The translations under genes were made by a program, and so were the position numbers. A stretch of 64,000 bases of DNA from Gammaproteobacteria bacterium (GTDB lineage Bacteria; Pseudomonadota; Gammaproteobacteria; UBA6186; Azoamicaceae), in the NCBI GenBank assembly GCA_030431675.1, contig JAUIIV010000005.1, forward strand, positions 23,434 through 87,433, in the 5' to 3' direction. Position 1 is the stretch's first letter. Each line of letters opens with the position of its first letter. Of the stretch, positions 44,825-53,375 are shown one piece after another. The notes below the pieces were generated by a model, which ran no database searches, was not told the origin of the DNA, and saw only the letters and a program-made list of their open reading frames with translations.

Positions 44825-45956
44825 GTACTTAATCCCTAATGAACCAGTACGCTATAACAAGGCAGAATTAGATAGAATATTACTCCATGCAGTGGAAAAA
44901 GAAGCATCAGATATTACTTTGCAGACTAATAGTCCAGTACTAGCAGAGATCCATGGACGTATTTACCCAATTACTGCACGTAAAATTTCTAATGCTGAAG
45001 TAGGCGAAATGATTAACTTCATTTATGGAGCTAATGGTACTACACAAATTTATAGCGGTAAGGATGTAGACACGCATTATGAAATCCGCCCTACACGTGG
45101 CGAGCGTTTTAGATTTCGTATCAACGGTACTGGCTGTCAAGTAGAAGGTCATGACGGTATTCAAATTACTGCTCGTACCATACCAACTACTCCACCAAAA
45201 TTAGAATCATTAAATCTTGACCCAGAAATTATTAACAGCATGTCGCCTAAACAAGGCACCGTGGTAATAACTGGGGCAACGGGTTCAGGTAAGAGTACTT
45301 TACTAGCTGCTATTATCCGTGAGTTACTTGAGGACCCAGAAGCAAATCGTAAAATGTTGACTTATGAGTCACCAATTGAGTTTGTCTACGATATGATTCA
45401 ATCGCCCAGTTCAGTGATTGCGCAGTCAGAAATACCTAGACATTTACCAAGCTTTGCAGCTGGAGTACGTAATGCACTGCGTCGCAAACCAGGCTTAATA
45501 TTAGTTGGTGAGGCACGTGATCCAGAGACTATTGCCGCAGTGATTGACGCAGCTCTTACTGGCCACCCAGTATACACAACTGTGCACAGTAATGGTGTAG
45601 CAGATGCGGTAAGGCGTATGGTGTCCACTTTCCCTGCCGATGAGCGTAATGGTCGCGCATTAGATATATTAGAGACACTACGGTTGGTAGTATGGCAACA
45701 ATTAGCACCAGCAACTGATGGTAAGCGTGTAGCATTGCGTGAATATTTAGTATTTAACGATCAAATCCGTGATGAGCTACTTAATGTAGAAGTAGATAGG
45801 CTAGCAGCACATACTAGAATAATGTTAAAGAAACATGGGCAACCCATGCTAGTTGATGCGCAGAAAAAGTTTGACGAAGGTATTTTGGATGAGCGTTTCT
45901 TTAGTTTAGTCAAAAAGCAAGCAGAAATGCTTGATAAAGATTTAGGAATAGAATAA
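44817..45956 (+). CDS. dotB: Type IVB secretion ATPase DotB
   Basis: Hexameric cytosolic VirB11/PilT-like ATPase that energises secretion. 379 residues (377 in L. pneumophila). Walker A is ITGATGSGKSTLLAA, the Asp box MLTYESPIEFVYD, Walker B GLILVGEARDPETIAA, and the His box TGHPVYTTVHSNGVADAV. I chose the ATG at 44817 (MSEYLIPNEPVRY), which overlaps the dotC stop; the longer frame starts with GTG or similar inside dotC. All ATPase motifs are intact. Confidence 0.95.
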   Translation: MSEYLIPNEPVRYNKAELDRILLHAVEKEASDITLQTNSPVLAEIHGRIYPITARKISNAEVGEMINFIYGANGTTQIYSGKDVDTHYEIRPTRGERFRFRINGTGCQVEGHDGIQITARTIPTTPPKLESLNLDPEIINSMSPKQGTVVITGATGSGKSTLLAAIIRELLEDPEANRKMLTYESPIEFVYDMIQSPSSVIAQSEIPRHLPSFAAGVRNALRRKPGLILVGEARDPETIAAVIDAALTGHPVYTTVHSNGVADAVRRMVSTFPADERNGRALDILETLRLVVWQQLAPATDGKRVALREYLVFNDQIRDELLNVEVDRLAAHTRIMLKKHGQPMLVDAQKKFDEGILDERFFSLVKKQAEMLDKDLGIE

Positions 45957-46210
45957 TGGCAGGACAGCGAGGTAATTGGCGTGACTCAGCTCGCACCCCG
46001 CGTTTTTATATGGTAGATGCTAAGGCGGCTTTTCCGCTGCTACTTTTTTTAATCCATATAAGAATGTGGACATTTCTGCTAGCAATTGTGTCTATCATAT
46101 TCTTTGGAATTTTAGAACGCTTTGATTTTACTGTGCCAGTTTTTATACGTTGGGTGCGCAGCCAGTTGGCCGGTAGAGTACGTATTGCTAGTTCAGAATG
46201 GCGTGAATAA
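45956..46210 (+). CDS. icmT: Dot/Icm protein IcmT
   Basis: Small inner-membrane protein, 84 residues (86 in L. pneumophila). The sequence is easily recognised: NWRDSARTPRFYMVDAKAAFPLLLFLIHIRMWTF, a helix AIVSIIFFGILERF, then FTVPVFIRWVRSQLAGRVRIAS. It shares one base with the dotB stop. IcmT has been linked in Legionella to pore formation and egress. In Legionella it is next to icmS; here it joins dotB to dotJ. Confidence 0.95.
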   Translation: MAGQRGNWRDSARTPRFYMVDAKAAFPLLLFLIHIRMWTFLLAIVSIIFFGILERFDFTVPVFIRWVRSQLAGRVRIASSEWRE

Positions 46211-46213
46211 CTT

Positions 46214-46420
46214 ATGTTTAAAACCTTTATTCAAGAAAAGAGTGATGATCCATTTTTCTACCGCGATGGTATACGACGCTTCTTAGTATTAGCAGTTATA
46301 CTATTGGTAGTTAATTATGGGCTGATTGGTGTCTTATTCTATCGTCTTATTTCCATCCCGGACACCAAGTTCTTTGCTACAACCTCAGATGGCAGACTGC
46401 TAGAGTTAACTAAAAATTAG
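46214..46420 (+). CDS. dotJ: DotJ (IcmM)-like protein, short DotI relative
   Basis: A 68-residue protein with the DotI/DotJ N-terminal module: DPFFYRDGIRRFLVLAVILLVVNYGLIGVLFY (one membrane helix) followed by KFFATTSDGRLLEL. It stops before the VirB8-like periplasmic domain of DotI, the pattern of DotJ (94 residues in L. pneumophila), which forms an inner-membrane complex with DotI. It is three bases after icmT and 21 bases from the convergent DotI paralogue. Alternatively it is a truncated dotI copy. Confidence 0.8.
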   Translation: MFKTFIQEKSDDPFFYRDGIRRFLVLAVILLVVNYGLIGVLFYRLISIPDTKFFATTSDGRLLELTKN

Positions 46421-46441
46421 TTATAAAGACTTAAGATATAA

Positions 46442-47140
46442 CTAACGCCTAATATTACTCCGGCTAGAGCGACTATTAACTTTATAATTAAAGTTTGCAA
46501 CTTTTATACCTAAAGGAGATTCTGTTTCTGGCACACGTAGCACTAAAAACTCTACTTCAATTCTTTGTGACTGACGCACAAGAACATTTTGAAATTTTAT
46601 TACCGCAGGCACACTAATCTGCCAAGCATAGCGACCACGAAACGAACGACTCACTAGAATTTCTGGAGCTTCCTCAGGCTTGACAGATACTACATAACGC
46701 ATTTCTTTAACTGAGGATAAATTTTCATCAGTAGTGAGTAGACGTAAATACGAATTTAATGCGGTATCACTCATATAATCTACTAATTTATCACCTTGTC
46801 TGTCTTGATTACTATAATTAAAACTAAATGCATCTATCAACAAATTATTAACCCAGTTTAATAATGCAGCTGTAGAAATGCCTTCTTCATCAAGTGGCAC
46901 AGGGTCAATAATCTGCAAGTTATTGTTTAAACGAAAGTTAACTGGTGATGGGTTAGATACTAGCTGTGCAAAAACTAACATTATCAACAAAGCTACTAGT
47001 GCTAATACGGATAAAAAAAGTATACTTAACATACTAGAGCTTTCCTGAGCATAGCCAGCAATTTGTTTAACTACTGTTAATGGCTCTGGCGCTACAGAAT
47101 CTTCTGACTCTGTACTTATTGTATCACCCTCTTCTTGCAT
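46442..47140 (-). CDS. DotI (IcmL)-like paralogue A
   Basis: A 232-residue DotI-family protein. An acidic N-terminus (QEEGDTISTESEDSVAPEP) precedes one membrane helix (MLSILFLSVLALVALLIMLVFAQ, about 37-59) and a VirB8-like periplasmic domain with PLDEEGISTAALLNWVNNLLIDAFSFNYSN and FRGRYAWQISVPAVIKFQN. These align with DotI blocks PLDEPNVTPSSLVKWATQAA and IRGVYSWRIQVPLLLNYQG. It is on the minus strand between dotJ and dotI and follows paralogue B by nine bases. The FYRD-type start is missing. The tail is basic (NSRSSRSNIRR). Confidence 0.82.
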   Translation of the reverse strand: MQEEGDTISTESEDSVAPEPLTVVKQIAGYAQESSSMLSILFLSVLALVALLIMLVFAQLVSNPSPVNFRLNNNLQIIDPVPLDEEGISTAALLNWVNNLLIDAFSFNYSNQDRQGDKLVDYMSDTALNSYLRLLTTDENLSSVKEMRYVVSVKPEEAPEILVSRSFRGRYAWQISVPAVIKFQNVLVRQSQRIEVEFLVLRVPETESPLGIKVANFNYKVNSRSSRSNIRR

Positions 47141-47149
47141 ACGCGTCTC

Positions 47150-47890
47150 TTACTCATTATTAAAAATTTGTTCAAAATTAAGCTGATAAATTGATAACCC
47201 ATAAAAAGGTGACTTTAGCGTACTCACCCGTGCGATAGATAGTTTGGCTAACAAAGTTTGTACTAGCGGCGTACTAGTGGCTGTACTTTCATAGGTAAGT
47301 TTGAGGGGTATTTCCATATCCCAAGCATATCTCCCACGAACCATCTTAGTGCCTAGTATTTTAACTGGGCCAGTTATTTCTGGCACTACTATAGCACTGC
47401 GTAATTTCACAGTTTCTAAATTGCGTGAACTTATTAAAGCTGCTTTAAAACGATTAAAACCATTGGGGGTAAAATATTGGCTCGCATTCTGTATTTCATT
47501 ACGATAATGGATGTAATCGTAATCAAACATATCTAGCACTGCTAGGTAAGCCCAATATTTTACCAAAGCATTTTCACCCTCTGGCTCCAACTGCGCATAG
47601 GTGCGTACTGGTGATGGCATGCCAATTATCACCCCCGTAGCAGGATTCACACGTACCCGGTCTAGACGTAAATGATTCAGTTCAAGTGGCGGCATTTCTA
47701 TAAGTCTACCATCAGGAGTCGTAGGAAAATATTTAGGATTGGCATTTAAAGTTTTGGACTGATATACAGAAAAACCTATCAACAAAATAGTGATTAAAAC
47801 TAGTAAAATTAATATGCCACCTACAGCACGATAAGTTTTAAAATAAAATTCGTTTCTCGAAACAACTAAGGTAATGCTTTTTGAGGCCAT
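47150..47890 (-). CDS. DotI (IcmL)-like paralogue B
   Basis: A 246-residue DotI-family protein. The N-terminus VSRNEFYFKTYRAVGGILILLVLITILLIGF carries the DotI-type start and membrane helix, then PKYFPTTPDGRLIEM. The periplasmic domain includes QNASQYFTPNGFNRFKAALISSRNLETVK and VRGRYAWDMEIPLKLTYES. An insertion of about 30 residues (LRLDRVRVNPATGVIIG region) is absent from DotI. It is co-directional with paralogue A and divergent from dotI. With DotI, DotJ and paralogue A it makes four family members in 2.4 kb. Confidence 0.82.
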   Translation of the reverse strand: MASKSITLVVSRNEFYFKTYRAVGGILILLVLITILLIGFSVYQSKTLNANPKYFPTTPDGRLIEMPPLELNHLRLDRVRVNPATGVIIGMPSPVRTYAQLEPEGENALVKYWAYLAVLDMFDYDYIHYRNEIQNASQYFTPNGFNRFKAALISSRNLETVKLRSAIVVPEITGPVKILGTKMVRGRYAWDMEIPLKLTYESTATSTPLVQTLLAKLSIARVSTLKSPFYGLSIYQLNFEQIFNNE

Positions 47891-47948
47891 AGGCCAACTC
47901 CACTTTGCAAGTATGCTTATATAACCATATTATAGCAACGTCAAGATG

Positions 47949-47977
47949 TTGCCGTTACACTATTTTCACTCTATACT
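47949..47977 (+). promoter_or_regulatory. Promoter of the dotI-icmB operon
   Basis: TTGCCG (47949-47954) and TATACT (47972-47977) spaced by 17 bases, about 34 bases before the dotI ATG. It would drive the co-directional run dotI-dotH-dotG-dotF-dotE-icmD-icmJ-icmB. Confidence 0.65.
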
Positions 47978-48011
47978 ATTTTTAGCTTAGGATATTTACT
48001 GACTGACATTC

Positions 48012-48632
48012 ATGAAACAGGATAAAGGAACAAGAACAAAAAAACCTCGCACTGGCTTGCAAGCCCGCATGCAGCTCAGTCGCGCTTTCCTATACCTTAC
48101 ATTTATCGTCATTGCACTCGTAGCCTTTACTCATTATCTACGCCCTGAGCAAAAATATTTTGTTAGCCCGCCTAATGGCGGCAAAGTTGAAGTTTTTCCA
48201 TTGGATGAACCAAATGTAACCCCTTCATCGTTAGTTAAGTGGGCAACACAAGCGGCGACCAGCGCCCATACTATTGATTTCTATAATTATCAAGCTAATA
48301 TTGATGCCCTACGCGATTACTTTACGGTAGACGGCTATAAACAATTTGTTGACGCTCTAAACAGTAGCGGCACTATTGACACAATAATTGAAAATAAACT
48401 TATTCAGTCAGCTGTAGCCACCAACGGCGGGGTAATACTCTCTGAGGGTGAAATACGCGGCGTGTATTCATGGAGAATTCAGGTACCATTATTGCTGAAC
48501 TACCAAGGTGCAAGCACTCTCAGCACACAAAGAAATATTGCGGTAGAAATGTTAATAGAACGTGTGCCTACCGATATCGCCTCTAAGGGTATTGGTATCG
48601 CACAATTAGTAACCGGTGAGATTTATGAATAA
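48012..48632 (+). CDS. dotI: Inner-membrane protein DotI (IcmL)
   Basis: VirB8-like inner-membrane component, 206 residues (212 in L. pneumophila). One helix (AFLYLTFIVIALVAFTHYL) is followed by QKYFVSPPNGGKVEVFPLDEPNVTPSSLVKWATQAATSA, YFTVDGYKQFVDAL and GVYSWRIQVPLLLNYQGAS, and ends GIGIAQLVTGEIYE, all close to the Legionella protein. The N-terminus is basic and lacks the FYRDSYR motif found in Legionella DotI. It overlaps dotH by eight bases. Confidence 0.93.
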   Translation: MKQDKGTRTKKPRTGLQARMQLSRAFLYLTFIVIALVAFTHYLRPEQKYFVSPPNGGKVEVFPLDEPNVTPSSLVKWATQAATSAHTIDFYNYQANIDALRDYFTVDGYKQFVDALNSSGTIDTIIENKLIQSAVATNGGVILSEGEIRGVYSWRIQVPLLLNYQGASTLSTQRNIAVEMLIERVPTDIASKGIGIAQLVTGEIYE

Positions 48633-49605
48633 AATTACTTATGCAGCTAGCACAATACTTTGCTTAGCCGCATGCACAAATGTTGTTGCACAAACTGACA
48701 TCTATGACATATTACGTGGCACAACTTCTAAGGCACCACCAAGTATTTCAATAGAAGACGTACAAGATGCAGCAGCTTCCAGTCAGCAAGCTCAAAGTTT
48801 AGCTGCCGATACTGCAATTCAAGTACAGCCTACTACTTTGCGTGAAGAGGCTTTTAAACAGTTAATAAATCAAACTTACCCTCTCAAACCAGATCAAATC
48901 CAAGAACTACATCGTCATCATGATATAACACAACAAGCTATACAGGCTCCTCCGTTTGGGCCACCACAGCCAGTATCTTCTACCCTAAACGTAGACTTAG
49001 CCCCTGGCGGCTTGCCACCCGTGATTCGCTTAGCTACAGGTTTTGTAACATCTATTGTATTTTTAGATTCTACTGGCGCACCATGGCCCGTATCAGACTA
49101 TAGTTTGGGAAATCCTGCTGGCTTTAATCTAAAGTGGGATAATAAAACTAACACTTTATTTATCCAGAGCACACAAGATCATATTTCTGGCAACTTGGCT
49201 GTACGCTTAGCAGAATTAGATACTCCAGTTATGATTTCTATTGTGACAGGACAACGCGAAGTTGATTATAGAGTAGATATGCAAGTCCCAGGCGAAGGCC
49301 CTAATGCCGAAGCTCCATTGGTTGATAGCTTAACTGTGAAATCGGTGTCCCCTACTCTACTTAATGTACTTGATGGAATTCCGCCGAGTGGCAGCATAGA
49401 ACTAAAGGTTGCTGCAGGTTACGGACAAGCTTGGAGTTACAATGGTAAAATCCTATTTAGAACCAAATTAACTTTACTATCTCCCGCTTGGAGTGCTACT
49501 GTGTCAAGCGCTGATGGCACAAGAGTATACGAATTAATGCAAACGCCGTTGTTACTCGCATCAAAAAACGGCAAAACTATAAAAATAGAACTGGCTGGAA
49601 TGTAA
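48625..49605 (+). CDS. dotH: Outer-membrane core protein DotH (IcmK)
   Basis: VirB9/secretin-associated component of the outer-membrane ring. 326 residues from the ATG at 48625 (about 360 in L. pneumophila). The N-terminal signal ITYAASTILCLAAC contains a lipobox-like LAAC. The rest has LINQTYPLKPDQIQELHRHHD, PFGPPQPVSSTLNVDLAPGGLPPVIRLATGFVTSIVFLDSTGAPWPV and LYIQ-type strands ending in a VirB9-like fold (WSYNGKILFRTKLTLLSPAW). The start overlaps dotI. Translational coupling to dotI and dotG (three bases) is likely. Confidence 0.93.
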   Translation: MNKITYAASTILCLAACTNVVAQTDIYDILRGTTSKAPPSISIEDVQDAAASSQQAQSLAADTAIQVQPTTLREEAFKQLINQTYPLKPDQIQELHRHHDITQQAIQAPPFGPPQPVSSTLNVDLAPGGLPPVIRLATGFVTSIVFLDSTGAPWPVSDYSLGNPAGFNLKWDNKTNTLFIQSTQDHISGNLAVRLAELDTPVMISIVTGQREVDYRVDMQVPGEGPNAEAPLVDSLTVKSVSPTLLNVLDGIPPSGSIELKVAAGYGQAWSYNGKILFRTKLTLLSPAWSATVSSADGTRVYELMQTPLLLASKNGKTIKIELAGM

Positions 49606-49608
49606 AAT

Positions 49609-51687
49609 ATGGCTAATAAAGTAGCAGCACTATTATCAAACGCCAAAACTAGGACTTTAGTTCTAGTTGTAGTTGGTATATTGGTGTTTGGTGTAGTAAT
49701 TGCTGTTTCATCATCTTCTGATAAGCCTAACTCTACTGCTGTAACAGAAAGAGTATCAACTACAGCAGAAGTGCCACCTAATGTCCGCTCTACTCCTGGT
49801 GAACAAGTTAGTCGAAGATATCAAGAGTTACAAGAGCGTGCCAATATGCGTGGTGCCCAAGAAGCTGCAGAACGTGGTGAAACTTTTATTCCAACACTAG
49901 TCGGCAGCGCGGAGGGTTTTGATGACTCTGATTTTGAAAGACAATTATCTAGTGTGGTAGATGAGTTAGGTGCTAAATGTACTCAAGAAGAAGTAACTGC
50001 TCTTAGAGAAAAGGGCCTCAACACTTCGGAGATAATTATTCAATTAAAATGTTACGGCTGTAGCGCAGAAGCTATAGGCTCACTATTCAAATGTGATGAA
50101 ATTACAGCCGCTTTATTAACTACTTCAGGATGCTTGGGTGGCGATATTACCGGTTGTAGCCAGGATGCTGTTACTCAAATGCGCCAACAAAATTATACCG
50201 CACAACAAGTAGTAGAAACTCTAAAGAAAAACGGCTGTTCACCAGAGAATATAGCCAAATCTATGCGCGAAGCTGGTTTTTCTGCAGAGCAAGTTGCCAA
50301 AGCCATGAAAAATGCAGGATATTCTAGTGTGGAAATTGCCCAAGCCATGAAGGAAGCCGGCTATTCTACTAGTGAAATTGCTCAAGGTCTTAAAGCCGCA
50401 GGCGCTGACGCTGCAGAAATTGCAGCAGCTCTTAAAGCCGCCGGATTTGATGCAACAGAAATTGCTGCCGCTTTAGATAGTGCTGGCTTTGACCGTAGTG
50501 AAATACTTGCCGCACTACAGCAAGCAGGTTTTAGTCCTCTAGAGATTGCACGTGCTATATCTTCGTTAGATATGGAAGATGCCGATGCTGCAGCACTATT
50601 GGCACAACAACAAGCAGATAACGAGCAGGCTCGTCGTTTAGCAGCACAACAAGAAGCTGCGCGCTTAGCACAGTTTAGCCAACAACGACAAACTAAGATT
50701 GACGAACTTACCCAAGCGATGGCAGCTGTGCGTGACACTGCTATTCAAACTTGGACTACTGTGCCAGAACAAACATTTGTTGAAGGTGAATGGGCGGCTA
50801 TGCGCTCTAATCCGCAACAACTACTCGCAAGTGGCAACGGCCTAAGCGCAACCCCAGGAGTTGGTGGTATTGGAGCAAATGGTCAAGAAGAACAGCCTGT
50901 AATTCTTAAAGCTGGTAGTATATTATTTGCAGTACTTGATACCGCGATTAATTCTGATGAGCCAGGACCAGTACTTGCGACTGTAGTGTCTGGATCACTT
51001 AAAAATTCTAAGTTGATGGGTACTATGCAAGTTAATACTGACGGTGAAAACATCGGCATTAACTTTAGTGCTATCAACATGCCTGGCGAAGCACGTAGTA
51101 TGGGTATCAGCGCCGTAGCCATAGATCCTGATACTGCTCGTACAGCACTAGCTACTGATGTTGACCATCATTACCTATTACGCTGGGGCTCACTATTTGC
51201 TTCATCTTTTGTAGAAGGCTTTGCCTCAGCAGTTGCAAACTCTGGTACTACACAAACTACAAGCCAGGGTGCTGCAGGTACTACCACTACAACTACACAA
51301 CCACCACTTGATAGTAAACAACAATTATTTGCTGGTATTGCTGCAATTGGTACCAAATGGAGTGAGGTTGTAGCACGTAACTTTGACCGACCAATTACAA
51401 TAACTATTGCCCAAGGTACTGGCATTGGTGTGTTAGTAAATGCTGACTTGGAGTTTGGTACTGACCCAATTTATTACACTCCGCCAACAGCAACTACTAC
51501 TGCACAACAACAGGCGCCTGCCGCAGCAGCTCCAGGGCAAGTTACACCAGAACAAGCTGCAGAACTATTGGGTGCACTGCAGACTGCTGCTGCAGGAGCT
51601 ACAACTCAAGGAGCAACACCGGCTCCTGCTACTCTAGGCGCACCACAGACACCAGCACTAAATATAAACGTTGGAGGTAGGAGATAA
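49609..51687 (+). CDS. dotG: Channel protein DotG (IcmE)
   Basis: VirB10-like protein that spans both membranes. 692 residues, shorter than L. pneumophila DotG (1048). One helix near the N-terminus (TLVLVVVGILVFGVVIAV, 15-33). Residues ~125-320 consist of repeats: irregular Cys-containing units, then a regular run of 14-residue units (50194-50562). A linker helix rich in Ala/Gln/Arg follows, then the TrbI/VirB10 domain (~425-655: ILKAGSILFAVLDTAINSDEPGPVLATV and onward) and an Ala/Pro/Gln tail. The length difference lies mainly in the repeat region. Confidence 0.94.
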   Translation: MANKVAALLSNAKTRTLVLVVVGILVFGVVIAVSSSSDKPNSTAVTERVSTTAEVPPNVRSTPGEQVSRRYQELQERANMRGAQEAAERGETFIPTLVGSAEGFDDSDFERQLSSVVDELGAKCTQEEVTALREKGLNTSEIIIQLKCYGCSAEAIGSLFKCDEITAALLTTSGCLGGDITGCSQDAVTQMRQQNYTAQQVVETLKKNGCSPENIAKSMREAGFSAEQVAKAMKNAGYSSVEIAQAMKEAGYSTSEIAQGLKAAGADAAEIAAALKAAGFDATEIAAALDSAGFDRSEILAALQQAGFSPLEIARAISSLDMEDADAAALLAQQQADNEQARRLAAQQEAARLAQFSQQRQTKIDELTQAMAAVRDTAIQTWTTVPEQTFVEGEWAAMRSNPQQLLASGNGLSATPGVGGIGANGQEEQPVILKAGSILFAVLDTAINSDEPGPVLATVVSGSLKNSKLMGTMQVNTDGENIGINFSAINMPGEARSMGISAVAIDPDTARTALATDVDHHYLLRWGSLFASSFVEGFASAVANSGTTQTTSQGAAGTTTTTTQPPLDSKQQLFAGIAAIGTKWSEVVARNFDRPITITIAQGTGIGVLVNADLEFGTDPIYYTPPTATTTAQQQAPAAAAPGQVTPEQAAELLGALQTAAAGATTQGATPAPATLGAPQTPALNINVGGRR
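50194..50562 (+). repeat. Tandem 42-base repeats in dotG
   Basis: Eight full 14-residue units plus a partial ninth, each of the form [FY]-S-x-x-E-[IV]-A-x-A-[ML]-K-x-A-G; examples are FSAEQVAKAMKNAG, YSSVEIAQAMKEAG and FDATEIAAALDSAG. The unit is a short helix plus turn, so the array would form a rod or solenoid. The DNA copies have drifted, so this is an old array rather than a recent expansion. Confidence 0.85.
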
Positions 51688-52712
51688 TGACAGAAGAAGA
51701 TTTTGAAGACGACGACGGTTTTGAAGATGAGTTTGACTTTGTTGACGAAGGCGAAGAAGAAGAACAAAGCAGCGAAGCAAATACACAACAACCGCCAGCT
51801 GGCAACTCCCCTGCCCAAAATGGTCAAAAGCCAAGTGGTAGCCGTATCGGCGTGCTTGCAATTGCCGCGATTATAGTTTTAGCAGGTAGTTACTACGGTT
51901 TTGATATGCTAAGCGGTGGCTCGGACACTAAGGCTGATACAACTGCAGCAAAACCAAAACAAGCTAACCAGACGCAAACAGCAACTGGGCCACTTCCACC
52001 ACCAGTTGACAATACTACTGAAACGGAAGAAGTCTTAATTGCTGAAGATGACTATGATAGCGTTAATTTTGCTGATGCATTTGCAGATAACGCGCAACCA
52101 GAATTGACTGATGCTGTACCAACTAAACCTCAAGCACAGACTACAGCTAATGGCTCAACCAAAACATTCCAACAAATGCAGCAAGAGCTTAAAGCAAGCA
52201 GTAGTACACAGACTGCAACAGACAATGCGGTCAAGATGCAAGTGCCTGAAGAAATCAATGCAGCCCTAGATAGCATTTCTGAAGAAATGAACCTTAATGT
52301 AAAACAAGTACGCCAATTAGAAACTTCTATTAGCGCTATTGTAAGCAGCATTGACCAACTAAACCGTACTTTAAGTGCTATGGATAACAGAGTGCTAGGT
52401 TTAACCGAAACAGTAGATGCGTTATCTAAAGATTTAGTTAATGTTAAAAAAATTATTATTGAAGAAGATTTAGACTTAACAGCTCCAGCTACAGTCAAGT
52501 TTACTAATAAGAAACAAACTGAATCTATTACCTCAAACGCTCCTAGCTATACTGTACACGCTATTATTCCAGGTCGCGCATGGTTGAAGAGCTCTGGTGG
52601 GCAGATTATTACAGTACGTGAAGGCGATAAAGTAGGCGACTATGGCACTGTAGCAGTTATAGATGCAGGTAATGGTTTAGTACGAACTAGTTCTGGCATA
52701 ACCTTTAGGTAA
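51687..52712 (+). CDS. dotF: Inner-membrane protein DotF (IcmG)
   Basis: Bitopic inner-membrane component, 341 residues (269 in L. pneumophila). An acidic cytosolic start (EEDFEDDDGFEDEFDFVDEG) precedes one helix (IGVLAIAAIIVLAGSYYGF, about 52-71). A long Thr/Ala/Gln linker follows, then a coiled coil (NVKQVRQLETSISAIVSSIDQLNRTLSAMDN, about 210-260) and a C-terminal domain YTVHAIIPGRAWLKSSGGQIITVREGDKVGDYG, the conserved end of the family. It overlaps the dotG stop by one base. The extra length is in the linker. Confidence 0.92.
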   Translation: MTEEDFEDDDGFEDEFDFVDEGEEEEQSSEANTQQPPAGNSPAQNGQKPSGSRIGVLAIAAIIVLAGSYYGFDMLSGGSDTKADTTAAKPKQANQTQTATGPLPPPVDNTTETEEVLIAEDDYDSVNFADAFADNAQPELTDAVPTKPQAQTTANGSTKTFQQMQQELKASSSTQTATDNAVKMQVPEEINAALDSISEEMNLNVKQVRQLETSISAIVSSIDQLNRTLSAMDNRVLGLTETVDALSKDLVNVKKIIIEEDLDLTAPATVKFTNKKQTESITSNAPSYTVHAIIPGRAWLKSSGGQIITVREGDKVGDYGTVAVIDAGNGLVRTSSGITFR

Positions 52713-52716
52713 CAAT

Positions 52717-53358
52717 ATGCGTAAGATAGGGAAATTGCTGATTACATGTGGTTTACTGTTACTTCCAGTAATTGCGCATGCAGCTATAGAGCAAGACGTG
52801 CAGGATATAATGGAGAATTTGAAAAGAATTCTCAATCCTACTTTGCGACTATTAATGGCAATTTCCTTTATTATTGGCCTTGTCTTTATTTTACGTGGCT
52901 TAATGACCCTAAGACAATTCTCTATGCCCCTTACCCAGGCTACTAGACCTGGAGAGTTATCAGGTCCCCTAGTCTACATTTTCGTGGGTGCAGTTATGAT
53001 GTATATCCCATCTAGCACAGACATCCTAAGTGAAACTCTCCTCGGCGGCGGCCAAGGGTCTATCTTTGGTAGTCGAGGTCTAGGTGGTATGGGTAAAGCC
53101 TCAGATGAGCTTATGGGATACGGGGTAACTCAAAGCGTTGAGGATGAGTGGGCGACCTTGGTCGACACAGTAGTATTATACGTGCAATTAATAGGATTTT
53201 TAGCGTTTTTGCGGGGTTGGATGTTGATAGCACATGCTGGACAGCCAGGTGTACAACCAGGTACTATAAGTCGTGGTATAGTTCACATTGTAGGTGGCAT
53301 ATTAGCGATCAATTTCCTACCATTAGTAAAGGTGGTACACAATACTATAGTGGGATAA
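52717..53358 (+). CDS. dotE: Inner-membrane protein DotE (IcmC)
   Basis: Polytopic inner-membrane component, 213 residues (194 in L. pneumophila). It has a signal-like start (LLITCGLLLLPVIAHA), then about four helices, including PTLRLLMAISFIIGLVFILRGLMTLRQF and LYVQLIGFLAFLRGWMLIAHAGQPGVQPGTISRGIVHIVGGILAINF. The last block is shared by the DotE, DotP and DotV-type proteins. It lies between dotF and icmD in the normal order. Confidence 0.92.
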   Translation: MRKIGKLLITCGLLLLPVIAHAAIEQDVQDIMENLKRILNPTLRLLMAISFIIGLVFILRGLMTLRQFSMPLTQATRPGELSGPLVYIFVGAVMMYIPSSTDILSETLLGGGQGSIFGSRGLGGMGKASDELMGYGVTQSVEDEWATLVDTVVLYVQLIGFLAFLRGWMLIAHAGQPGVQPGTISRGIVHIVGGILAINFLPLVKVVHNTIVG

Positions 53359-53375
53359 CTTTTTTGGAGAAAAGC

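Noticed and set aside
53148..53375. Longer icmD reading frame beginning inside dotE
   Set aside because: The upstream part overlaps dotE coding sequence and lacks a signal peptide; the ATG at 53376 has a ribosome site and gives the normal 130 residues.
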